Source: Bacteroidota bacterium
GTDB lineage: Bacteria; Bacteroidota; Bacteroidia; Chitinophagales; Chitinophagaceae
Length of the DNA stretch: 59,318 nucleotides
Assembly: GCA_005884665.1 (NCBI GenBank)
Contig: VBAT01000009.1
Location: forward strand, 1 to 59,318
Direction of reading: 5' to 3'
Shown here piece by piece: positions 52,501 to 59,318 of this stretch (its first letter is position 1; each line of letters begins with the position of its first letter). Both the position numbers and the translations under genes were made by a program. Below the pieces are notes generated by a model, which did not search any database, was not told the origin of the DNA, and worked only from the letters and a program-made list of their open reading frames with translations.

Positions 52501-53481
52501 ATGCAGGTACACAGAGCTATAGAAAATTTACCGCGTTTCCATAACGCAGTTGTAACTATCGGGACCTTTGATGGAGTGCATATGGGCCACCGGCAGGTGA
52601 TCGAAAGCCTGAAAGAAGAGGCAAAAGCCGTAGGCGGGGAAACTGTCATTATTACTTTTCATCCACACCCAAGGAAAGTTGTATCATCGGCCATCCTCGG
52701 CATCCGGCTGATCAATACACTCGATGAAAAAATCGAACTCCTGGACAGGCTGGGTATCGATCACCTGGTAGTCGTACCTTTTACGGAAGCGTTTGCCAAT
52801 CAACCCGCCGAGGATTATATCAGGGATTTCCTGGTCAAAAGATTTAACCCGCATACGATCATTATTGGGTATGATCACCGTTTTGGTCGCGACCGGTTAG
52901 GCGATTATCGTTTACTGGAAAAACTGGCCGAAAAATATAGATACCAACTCAAAGAAATACCCAAACACCTGCTCGATAATATTTCAATCAGTTCCACCAA
53001 TATCCGGGAAGCGCTTTTGCATAATGATATCGCAACGGCGGACAAACTTCTCGGCTACGAGTTCTTTTTTGAAGGAGAGGTTGTAGATGGAGATAAGCTG
53101 GGAAGAAAGCTGGGTTATCCAACCGCCAATCTCAAAATACTGGATGATGAAAAGATCACCCCTTCCAATGGTATTTACGCAGTATATGCTGAAGTGAAAG
53201 GTGAGAAGTCAGACATTAAACGTGAGACTGCCATGAGCCCACCGGTCATCACTTCCCACTCACGGCTAAAAGGCATGATGAGCATTGGGTTTCGTCCAAC
53301 AGTTGATGGGAAAAAAAGGGTGATAGAGGTAAATATTTTCAACTTCAACGAAGATATTTATGGGCAGCTATTGCGGGTGTATGTGAAAAAATATCTCCGG
53401 GAAGAAATAAAATTTAACTCGCTCGATGAACTGGTAAAACAGATCGACCAGGACAAAATCGAAAGCCTGAAAGTTCTTTAA
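52501..53481 (+). CDS. ribF: Riboflavin kinase / FAD synthetase
   Basis: Bifunctional enzyme making FMN and FAD from riboflavin. 326 residues: N-terminal FAD synthetase (about 15-160) with TIGTFDGVHMGHRQVIE and IIGYDHRFGRDRLGDYRLL, then riboflavin kinase (about 185-320) with GRKLGYPTANLKI and IYGQLLRVYVKKYLREEIKF. An insert (GEKSDIKRETAMSPPVITSHSR, about 235-258) breaks the kinase domain in a place where many homologues have a short loop. The start is the ATG at 52501; a -7-like TATCTTCG is 12 nt upstream. Confidence 0.94.
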   Translation: MQVHRAIENLPRFHNAVVTIGTFDGVHMGHRQVIESLKEEAKAVGGETVIITFHPHPRKVVSSAILGIRLINTLDEKIELLDRLGIDHLVVVPFTEAFANQPAEDYIRDFLVKRFNPHTIIIGYDHRFGRDRLGDYRLLEKLAEKYRYQLKEIPKHLLDNISISSTNIREALLHNDIATADKLLGYEFFFEGEVVDGDKLGRKLGYPTANLKILDDEKITPSNGIYAVYAEVKGEKSDIKRETAMSPPVITSHSRLKGMMSIGFRPTVDGKKRVIEVNIFNFNEDIYGQLLRVYVKKYLREEIKFNSLDELVKQIDQDKIESLKVL

Positions 53482-53496
53482 TCACTGGCACAGATA

Positions 53497-54501
53497 TCAA
53501 TCACTATTCATTATTTTGATGGCCATTTCTTTCAGTAGTGAAGCGTCTTCGGTCCCGATATTGTTTACACCAATGCTTTTGAGGTTATAATTATGTAATA
53601 ATAACAATGCATTTTCCACCTGCTGGTAATTATAGGTCTTAGCTGCCTGAATGTAATCTTTGCTGAAAAAGGGGTTAACACCAATGGCTGTTGCTATGGC
53701 TTTTTCGTCAGTAGTATTGGCGCCAAAGACCATGAAAACCTTGCTGAAAAACCCGTAAAGGGATGGAAGGATCAATTGGATCGGTGCCGCTTTTGGGTTT
53801 GCTTCGAAGTATTGTATAATGCGAATGGCTTTCGCAAGATCTTTCCTGGCCAGGGCTGATTGCAGTTCAAAAACATTAAACTCCTTGCTCACCCCCACGA
53901 ACTCTTCAATATCGTCTTCTGTAATGCTTTTTCTCCTGCCTAAATTGACCGAGATCTTCTCTATCTCGTTTTCTATCCTGGTCAGGTCATTCCCGATATG
54001 ATCTGCAAGTAATGCGACTCCACGGGCAGAGATAGAAAGGCTTTTGGACTGAACAAGTTCCTGTATCCATTCAGGAAGCTGGTTATCGTAAATTTTCTTA
54101 GTACTTACCAGCACCCCCTTTTCTTTGAGAAGTTTCGCAAATTTGGTACGCCCGTCTACTTTTTTGTTCTTGTAAGACACAACAAAAATGGTCGAGGAAA
54201 GAGGGTTTTCTATATAAGGCTCAAGCTTTTCTATATCACGCATTTGCTGGCCTTCTTTCAGAAGTACCACCTGTTTTTCAGCGAACATTGGGTATCTACG
54301 GCATACATTTATTATATCAGCCCAGGAAGCATCGCGGCCATAAAATATACTAAGATTGAAGGATGCTTCGTTTTCAGGAAGCAATTGATGTTCGGCGTAG
54401 CTGATCACTTTATCAATAAAGTACTCTTCTTCGCCCTCAAGCCAATAGACGGGTTTAAACAACCCCTTTTGCCACTCAGTAATGATCTTGTCGACAGCCA
54501 T
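53497..54501 (-). CDS. holA: DNA polymerase III subunit delta
   Basis: Clamp-loader subunit that opens the sliding clamp. 334 residues with the HolA pattern: KPVYWLEGEEEYFIDKVISY at the N-terminus, RRYPMFAEKQVVLLKEGQ (near 65), NDLTRIENEIEKISVNLG (near 170) and the C-terminal helical collar. The gene is convergent with ribF, only 15 bp between stops, and divergent from the coiled-coil protein gene at 54708. The ATG at 54501 (MAVDKIITEWQKG) is the natural start. Confidence 0.92.
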   Translation of the reverse strand: MAVDKIITEWQKGLFKPVYWLEGEEEYFIDKVISYAEHQLLPENEASFNLSIFYGRDASWADIINVCRRYPMFAEKQVVLLKEGQQMRDIEKLEPYIENPLSSTIFVVSYKNKKVDGRTKFAKLLKEKGVLVSTKKIYDNQLPEWIQELVQSKSLSISARGVALLADHIGNDLTRIENEIEKISVNLGRRKSITEDDIEEFVGVSKEFNVFELQSALARKDLAKAIRIIQYFEANPKAAPIQLILPSLYGFFSKVFMVFGANTTDEKAIATAIGVNPFFSKDYIQAAKTYNYQQVENALLLLHNYNLKSIGVNNIGTEDASLLKEMAIKIMNSD

Positions 54502-54707
54502 AAGCCGCTAAGTTACAGGCTTTAGGGCAGTAGTCGGTGCAGAAAAAATTAACAACCCGGAATGCAACTTTGCCTTTCTGGCACGGTTTTCGAAACGGGG
54601 GGGCTTAAAATGGATAAGATTACAACCTGTTTGGCCATTGCTAACCTAACACCGTATAAATCCATCCATTAATAAACCTAACATTAAATCAATTAAAATC
54701 GATCTTT

Positions 54708-55691
54708 ATGGCAAACACCAATTACCCATCCGCCACCCCGCAAAACCCGACTCCTCCGCAGAGGAACCGGGCAGGCAAAAACCTCTTAATTGGCTTGCTG
54801 GCTGCGGGTCTACTCGGCACATGGGGATATGTACTTTGGAACAATAACAAATCGGATGAGGTGCATCAAAAAGATACTGCATCTATCAACACCCTGGAAA
54901 ATGAAAGAAATTCTGTAAAAGAAATGTATGACCAGGCCGTTTACCGCCTTGATTCTATCACTGGCGCTAACAATAGCCTGCAAGGCGACAAAACAGCTTT
55001 GCAAAAAGATATCGAAGCAAAAAGATCTGAAATCAACAGGATCCTCAGAGATAACAAAGCTTCAAAAGCTGATTTAGCTAAAGCAAAATCACTTATCGCT
55101 GAATTGAATGGCCAGATCGCAACATTGCAGGAAGAAGTTACAAGGCTGACTGGAGAAAACCAGGTGCTTACAGCTAACAATACCCAGTTGACCACTGAAA
55201 AGCAAACGCTGGAACAAAATCTCCAGACAAGCACAATGGAAAAAGAAGAGCTGTCAACAACCGTTGATGTAGGTTCTACCTTCAGCGCTTCTAATATCCA
55301 GATCACGCCTGTAAATGAAAAGAAAAACGGTAAAGAAAAAGTAACCAGCAGCGCTAAAAGAGTTGACAAACTGGTAGTTTCTTTTGATATAGAAAACCGT
55401 ATTGCAAAATCAGGCCCCGCAGATATGTATATCATGGTGACTGCTCCTGATGGAAAACTGATTTCTGATGTTGCTAACGGAGGTGGTACACTGACAACCC
55501 GTACTGATGGCGACAAAGGTTATACAGCTAAAGTAGGTGTTGATTATACCCAGGGAACTCGTAAGGCCGTATCGTTCCCAATCCGCCAGGCTGATTTCCA
55601 GAAAGGTGATTATAAAATTGAAATTTATCATAACGGGTTCAAAATTGGAGAAGGTGTAAGAACCCTGAAAAAAGGTGGTTTATTCGGTTAA
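54708..55691 (+). CDS. Coiled-coil envelope protein, paralogue A
   Basis: 327 residues. A basic, Pro/Asn-rich cytoplasmic start (SATPQNPTPPQRNRAGK) and a transmembrane helix (NLLIGLLAAGLLGTWGYVLW, about 25-44) precede a coiled coil (about 55-185; heptad-rich, with Leu/Ile periodicity) and a C-terminal beta domain (about 190-327; DMYIMVTAPDGKLISD, KGDYKIEIYHNGFKIGEG). No enzyme motif. The domain order (anchor, long coil, sandwich) suggests an inner-membrane spacer in the periplasm. Clearly paralogous to the next gene. Function unknown. Followed by a good terminator. Confidence 0.8.
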   Translation: MANTNYPSATPQNPTPPQRNRAGKNLLIGLLAAGLLGTWGYVLWNNNKSDEVHQKDTASINTLENERNSVKEMYDQAVYRLDSITGANNSLQGDKTALQKDIEAKRSEINRILRDNKASKADLAKAKSLIAELNGQIATLQEEVTRLTGENQVLTANNTQLTTEKQTLEQNLQTSTMEKEELSTTVDVGSTFSASNIQITPVNEKKNGKEKVTSSAKRVDKLVVSFDIENRIAKSGPADMYIMVTAPDGKLISDVANGGGTLTTRTDGDKGYTAKVGVDYTQGTRKAVSFPIRQADFQKGDYKIEIYHNGFKIGEGVRTLKKGGLFG

Positions 55692-55714
55692 AAGCAGTTG
55701 CAACTCCTGCAACA

Positions 55715-55745
55715 GCCGTCTCATTCGTTGGGACGGCTTTTTTAT
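55715..55745 (+). terminator. Terminator after paralogue A
   Basis: GCCGTCTC (55715-55722) pairs with GGGACGGC (55730-55737) with one T-G pair, loop ATTCGTT, then TTTTTTATTT (with the GGCTTT start). Confidence 0.82.
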
Positions 55746-55843
55746 TTAATTCAAGATAGCCTGATTTAACTGTTGAAAAGCAGTGCCCAATAAAATCGAG
55801 AATTTGGATTTGGCAGTGCCTGTTTTATTTATATTGCACAGGC

Positions 55844-55860
55844 CTGCTTCCCCGAAGCAG
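55844..55860 (+). promoter_or_regulatory. 5' leader hairpin of paralogue B
   Basis: CTGCTTC (55844-55850), loop CCC, GAAGCAG (55854-55860): a perfect 7-bp stem 19 bp before the ATG at 55880. With a promoter-like TATATTGC at 55830-55837 the hairpin would lie at the 5' end of the mRNA, possibly stabilising it. Weak inference. Confidence 0.4.
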
Positions 55861-55879
55861 CTACTTTCAAATCGCTTAT

Positions 55880-56809
55880 ATGAAAGACACAAAGTCCCTG
55901 CTTCTCGTCCTTTTGTCTTTTGGCCTGGTAGCCACCTGGATTTATCACTTCTACGATAAATCAAATTACAGCGGCCGCCTGCCTGAATCTTATACCCGGA
56001 GTGACACTTCAACCGCCAATTCCGCTAAATCCCGCGATTCATTACAGAGAACTTACACCGCCATGCTCAATAACATGGACCTGCGGCTCGATTCGTCCCG
56101 CAGTACGTCCGATTCGCTACGGGAAGAGCTGGAAAACAAAATAAACGAAGTCAACAGGCTAAAAGCAGAGATCACCAATATTCTTAAAAGCCCGAAGACA
56201 ACCAGCACAGAACTCATCGTCGCCCGGCAGAAAATGAAAGAGATGGAGGAAATAATCCGGCAACTGCGCGAAGAAAATACTGCCATGGAACTGGAGAAAA
56301 GACAATTGAGCGCCCGGCTCGATCAAATGAGCGGTGAAGCTGAGAATCTCCAAAAAAATATCCGGAGACTGGATGACGAAAACAAAGGGTTAAAGGAAAA
56401 TGTAAAGAATGCTTCTGTATTCGTTGCTTCGGCGCTGCATTTTACCACCTTGCATACAAGATCCGACAAGGAACAGGAAACATCGCAGGCAAAAAGAGCG
56501 AACAAGTTCGTGGCTTCTTTCATCCTGCAAAACAATCTTAATGAATATCCCAATGCCGAGGTGATGATTGTGATAAATCAGCCTGATGGCCATGTTTTGC
56601 AAAACTCGGCCTGGGACTCAGGCACCTTTGATACAAAAAGCGAGGGCCGAAAAAATTTCACCCGGAAAATGAGATTTGATTATACAAAGGGCGAACAAAA
56701 GGCACTCATATTTACACTTGATTTTGATACTTTCCGGAAGGGCACTTATATCCTACAAATCTGGCATAATGGTATCAAGATTGGAGAAACTAGTAAGACC
56801 TTAAGTTAA
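55880..56809 (+). CDS. Coiled-coil envelope protein, paralogue B
   Basis: 309 residues with the same architecture as the preceding gene: an N-terminal hydrophobic segment (LLLVLLSFGLVATWIYHFY), a coiled coil (about 45-180; Glu/Lys/Leu-rich, containing SLREELENKINEVNRL) and the C-terminal beta domain with AEVMIVINQPDGHVLQNSAW and GTYILQIWHNGIKIGETSKTL, aligning with the same region of paralogue A. The cytoplasmic start is shorter (MKDTKS). Function unknown. The two copies are separated by a terminator, so each is expressed on its own. A distinct leader hairpin precedes it. Confidence 0.8.
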   Translation: MKDTKSLLLVLLSFGLVATWIYHFYDKSNYSGRLPESYTRSDTSTANSAKSRDSLQRTYTAMLNNMDLRLDSSRSTSDSLREELENKINEVNRLKAEITNILKSPKTTSTELIVARQKMKEMEEIIRQLREENTAMELEKRQLSARLDQMSGEAENLQKNIRRLDDENKGLKENVKNASVFVASALHFTTLHTRSDKEQETSQAKRANKFVASFILQNNLNEYPNAEVMIVINQPDGHVLQNSAWDSGTFDTKSEGRKNFTRKMRFDYTKGEQKALIFTLDFDTFRKGTYILQIWHNGIKIGETSKTLS

Positions 56810-56838
56810 AATGTTATTGTTAGTTTGAAACCTGCGTT

Positions 56839-56862
56839 GTGGTTAGTGTGGACACTAACCAC
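56839..56862. repeat. 24-bp near-perfect palindrome
   Basis: GTGGTTAGTGT, GG, ACACTAACCAC: 11-bp arms around a GG centre, 30 bp after the stop of paralogue B. No T tail follows in either direction. It could be a transcription stem or a protein-binding site. Confidence 0.6.
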
Positions 56863-56876
56863 GTCATAAAAATAAG

Positions 56877-56900
56877 AAAGGCCTCCACTCGGAGGCCTTT
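56877..56900. terminator. Terminator after TonB receptor gene
   Basis: AAAGGCCTCC (56877-56886) and GGAGGCCTTT (56891-56900) form a perfect 10-bp stem with loop ACTC. On the minus strand CTTATTTTT follows, so it serves the receptor gene; it may also stop plus-strand transcription from paralogue B. Confidence 0.8.
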
Positions 56901-56920
56901 CCCAGTTATGGTGTTTAGTC

Positions 56921-59318
56921 TTAGAAAATGTTGTAGCCGTAGCTGACGTAATACACACCGCCGACAGCCGGGCTTCCGTAACCAGTACGGTAATAGCTGT
57001 TGCCAATATTACTTCCACCGATTCTCCATGTGCTCTTTGAATGTGCCGGGCGATATGTAACCTGGGCATCTACCCATGTAAAATAAGGAAGCGTTCCGCT
57101 AACAAAAGTTCCTTCGTAGAAGTTATTATCCTGCCATTTTACTACTACGTTGAAGCCGATATTATGGTAGACGTTATCATTCCTGAGTCCAAGGTTCCAG
57201 CGATATTTGGGAGCATTGAAGAATGACACAAAACCTGCCGGTACATTTTGCAACTCATCGTAGTAAACGTTGCCATAGAAATTGAACCCGCGAATGAACT
57301 GGTATTCCGCTCCAATACCCCAACCAACCGCACTTACCGTGACATCTGCATTTTGTTTATAAGAAACGTTGGTAGTTGTTAAAGGTGAGAGCAGTTCCTG
57401 CACGTTGCCTGTCTTGGTTTGTGCCACGCCAATGGTGGCCAGGAAGTCTTTATACTTACTGTAATACAGGTAACCATCAACCAGTAATTTCTTTTGAATA
57501 ATACCCCTGTACCCTATTTCATACGAATTCACTGTTTCAGGTTTTACGGGATTGAATACGGCTTTTACTAATACCGCGGAGTTAGCTGTCTGACGGTATT
57601 TCAACACGCTTTCTGCTGTATATCCCGGCAATGTTGTACTTAATTTATAATAGTCCTGGAACTGTGGCAAACAACCGATAAGCGTGCCAGCTCCCGTCAC
57701 AAGGCTTATATACTGGTCCTGGTTGGTAGGGAAGCGGTAAGCTGTCTGGTAAGAAAGCCTGATATTATTGTCTTTGGCAACTTTGATCGTTGCGGTAAAT
57801 CTTGGTGTGAAGTGGCCTTCAAAATTCGTTTGTTTATCATAACGACCTGCGGCCGTCAAAATAAGACCGTCGTGAAATAATCTCTTTCTCAACTGGGCAT
57901 AAGCCCCTACTTCGTTTATCTTGATATTACCCAGTGTATCGGCAAAGATTGTTCCCTGTGAGTTCATGACCCATTGTTTCCATTGAACGCCGGTTATTAC
58001 TTCCAGCTTGTCTGTAAAATCAAGAACATCTGATAAGTTCAATTGGCCTTCTGCAGCCCAAAGGTCTGACCTGTCGAGGAATAAAGCGCCCCCTTTTTTG
58101 ATGGGTGTGCTTTTGATCTGGTTAGCTGCTGCATCAAATGCTGAAGTGCCAGGCAATAAGCGGCCCACATCAGCAGCTGATCTTGCGGCCTGGTGCAATT
58201 GAATGTCGCTGATAGCGGATCCTGCAGTCCTTCTTCCCTCTGAAAATGCATAGATGTATTGCGGGAACCAGGAACCGGAAAGATTAGCTGTGCTTAAACT
58301 TGGCTTCCAGGCTTCATTTAAGAAAGATCCAAGAGCAGAAGCATTGTATGAATCGCCCGCATTTTCCTGTGTTGTATAACCGCGCAGTAACCAGGACTTA
58401 CCTTTAAATTCAAGTTTATGTTGTGCAATTTTAAGATTTCGTAATGAGTAACGGTCTGCACCTGTGTAAACAGTTGTACCTGTTCCAAGATAAGTGTTCC
58501 AGGAAGCTTCTATATTAGGAGTGATCTTATAATGCAGGCCGCCATTGAATTTGAAGTTGGTCGCATTATAGTCTACAAGATATTTTTCTTCGTATCCTGT
58601 TCTCGATACGTTTGCAGCTTCAGGAAAGTATCCGTTTTTAAGCCCGAGATAAAAGGGCAGGAAGAATCCAACTGTAGGTTGCGCTGAGCCGGGAAACATA
58701 GCTACAAAAGCATTATTCTGCGCCGTGGTCGGATACAGAGGATTGCCAATCGCTGAATAATAAGCATTGGCTGCTGGGATCAATGCCCCGCCGGCTCCTG
58801 CATTGATACCGTCACGTATCAGCTGCGCAAGTTGCCCCATGTTTGCAGCTGTTTCATCGCCATAAATATTTACACCATTAAATGCAGGATCATTACTGCG
58901 ATTGCCTCCTACTACTTTGCTCAGGATACCGATCTGTTGTTTGTCGCGGTAGTCTTCTGCCTGCCAGTCAGCACCTTTGATGAAAGAAAATGCAATCTTA
59001 AAAGCAAATTTGTCAGAGAAAGCTTTTGCCCAACGAAAATCCCAGTTATAATAAGGAGCCGCAGATCTCTGGCGATTGTCCACATGCATTATCCCCTGTT
59101 TGATATTAACACTAAGTCCCTGGTATTTGAAGGGGTTTTTGCTGTTGATCAATAAGGTTCCATTCATTCCACCTGAACCATAAAGAGCTGAAGAAGCGCC
59201 GGCCAACAGTTCCACATTGTCCAGGTCCAATTCACTCGGCCCTATTACGCTGCCCACTGCGAAATTGAGACCAGGGGCCTGGTTATCCATTCCATCTACA
59301 AGCTGGTTCAATTTGGTA
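56921..59318 (-). CDS. TonB-dependent receptor (5' end outside window)
   Basis: About 799 residues of an outer membrane receptor; the signal peptide, any N-terminal CarbopepD_reg domain and part of the plug lie beyond the window edge. The remaining plug has TKLNQLVDGMDNQ, SELDLDNVELLAGASSALYGSGGMNGTLLI; the barrel follows to the final strand VYYVSYGYNIF, typical aromatic C-terminus. The pattern LDGxxN...DLDxVEVLxGxxSALYG is common to siderophore- or catecholate-type and SusC-like receptors; substrate unknown. No SusD gene is downstream. The frame is open to position 59318. Confidence 0.9.
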   Translation of the reverse strand, partial: TKLNQLVDGMDNQAPGLNFAVGSVIGPSELDLDNVELLAGASSALYGSGGMNGTLLINSKNPFKYQGLSVNIKQGIMHVDNRQRSAAPYYNWDFRWAKAFSDKFAFKIAFSFIKGADWQAEDYRDKQQIGILSKVVGGNRSNDPAFNGVNIYGDETAANMGQLAQLIRDGINAGAGGALIPAANAYYSAIGNPLYPTTAQNNAFVAMFPGSAQPTVGFFLPFYLGLKNGYFPEAANVSRTGYEEKYLVDYNATNFKFNGGLHYKITPNIEASWNTYLGTGTTVYTGADRYSLRNLKIAQHKLEFKGKSWLLRGYTTQENAGDSYNASALGSFLNEAWKPSLSTANLSGSWFPQYIYAFSEGRRTAGSAISDIQLHQAARSAADVGRLLPGTSAFDAAANQIKSTPIKKGGALFLDRSDLWAAEGQLNLSDVLDFTDKLEVITGVQWKQWVMNSQGTIFADTLGNIKINEVGAYAQLRKRLFHDGLILTAAGRYDKQTNFEGHFTPRFTATIKVAKDNNIRLSYQTAYRFPTNQDQYISLVTGAGTLIGCLPQFQDYYKLSTTLPGYTAESVLKYRQTANSAVLVKAVFNPVKPETVNSYEIGYRGIIQKKLLVDGYLYYSKYKDFLATIGVAQTKTGNVQELLSPLTTTNVSYKQNADVTVSAVGWGIGAEYQFIRGFNFYGNVYYDELQNVPAGFVSFFNAPKYRWNLGLRNDNVYHNIGFNVVVKWQDNNFYEGTFVSGTLPYFTWVDAQVTYRPAHSKSTWRIGGSNIGNSYYRTGYGSPAVGGVYYVSYGYNIF

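Noticed and set aside
1..59318. CRISPR array, prophage, insertion sequence or rRNA operon
   Set aside because: No regularly spaced repeats, no transposase, integrase or phage genes and no rRNA sequence were seen.

Overview
The window looks like a chromosomal segment of a Bacteroidota bacterium, most likely of the Chitinophagaceae type (inferred from gene content; no 16S gene is present). Pointers are DUF4270 and GSCFA-domain proteins, PorT-like barrels, an OmpA protein with thrombospondin type-3 repeats, TonB-dependent receptors of the outer-membrane-beta-barrel family, a BlaI/M56 pair with a TonB C-terminal module, and several promoters of the Bacteroidota type (TTTG, 19 nt, TAnnTTTG). It is mostly ordinary core chromosome with accessory patches. 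I see no phage, plasmid backbone, CRISPR array or transposase.

Layout. 1-6.8 kb: a cut-off gene, M48 metalloprotease, plsY, prmA, pnp and rpsO on minus, then miaE-like on plus. 6.8-14.1 kb (minus): galK, then a run of a GSCFA protein, an HMG-CoA-lyase-like enzyme, a PaaK-like adenylate-forming enzyme and an Acg-like nitroreductase, followed by a Crp/Fnr regulator; the gap between the last two carries FNR-type boxes. 14.2-20.1 kb: an XRE-type regulator divergent from a glycine-zipper protein, then a compact cluster (DUF6134, CPBP-like membrane protein, 3beta-HSD-like dehydratase, SDR) and a barrel protein. 20.2-33.1 kb: rlmB, metK, DUF4270, a starch-synthase-like protein, panC, a flippase-like gene broken by an in-frame TGA, rfaE2, ppk, ppx, panB and an ALDH7-type dehydrogenase. 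33.2-43.9 kb: OmpA/TSP3 protein, subtilase, GNAT, DinB, tail-specific protease, tRNA-His, DUF445 and a TonB-dependent receptor. 44-47.4 kb: a WlbA-like sugar oxidoreductase with two glycosyltransferases. 47.4-54.5 kb: ftsE, a BlaI/M56 sensor system, purM, ribF and holA. 54.7-59.3 kb: two tandem paralogous coiled-coil envelope proteins and a TonB-dependent receptor cut by the window edge.

Most unusual items. (1) A BlaI-type repressor with two 18-bp operators laid over its own promoter, translationally coupled to a membrane protein that joins an M56 (BlaR1-like) protease to a complete N-acetylmuramoyl-L-alanine amidase domain; one extra T separates this from a plug-like plus TonB C-terminal part, so the ancestral product was probably about 860 residues. 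(2) Two FNR-like boxes, each 31-33 nt upstream of a -7 element; one drives the Acg-like nitroreductase operon, the other faces a terminator about 150 nt away and could make a small RNA. (3) A 23-bp element shared by the galK and WlbA-like promoters.
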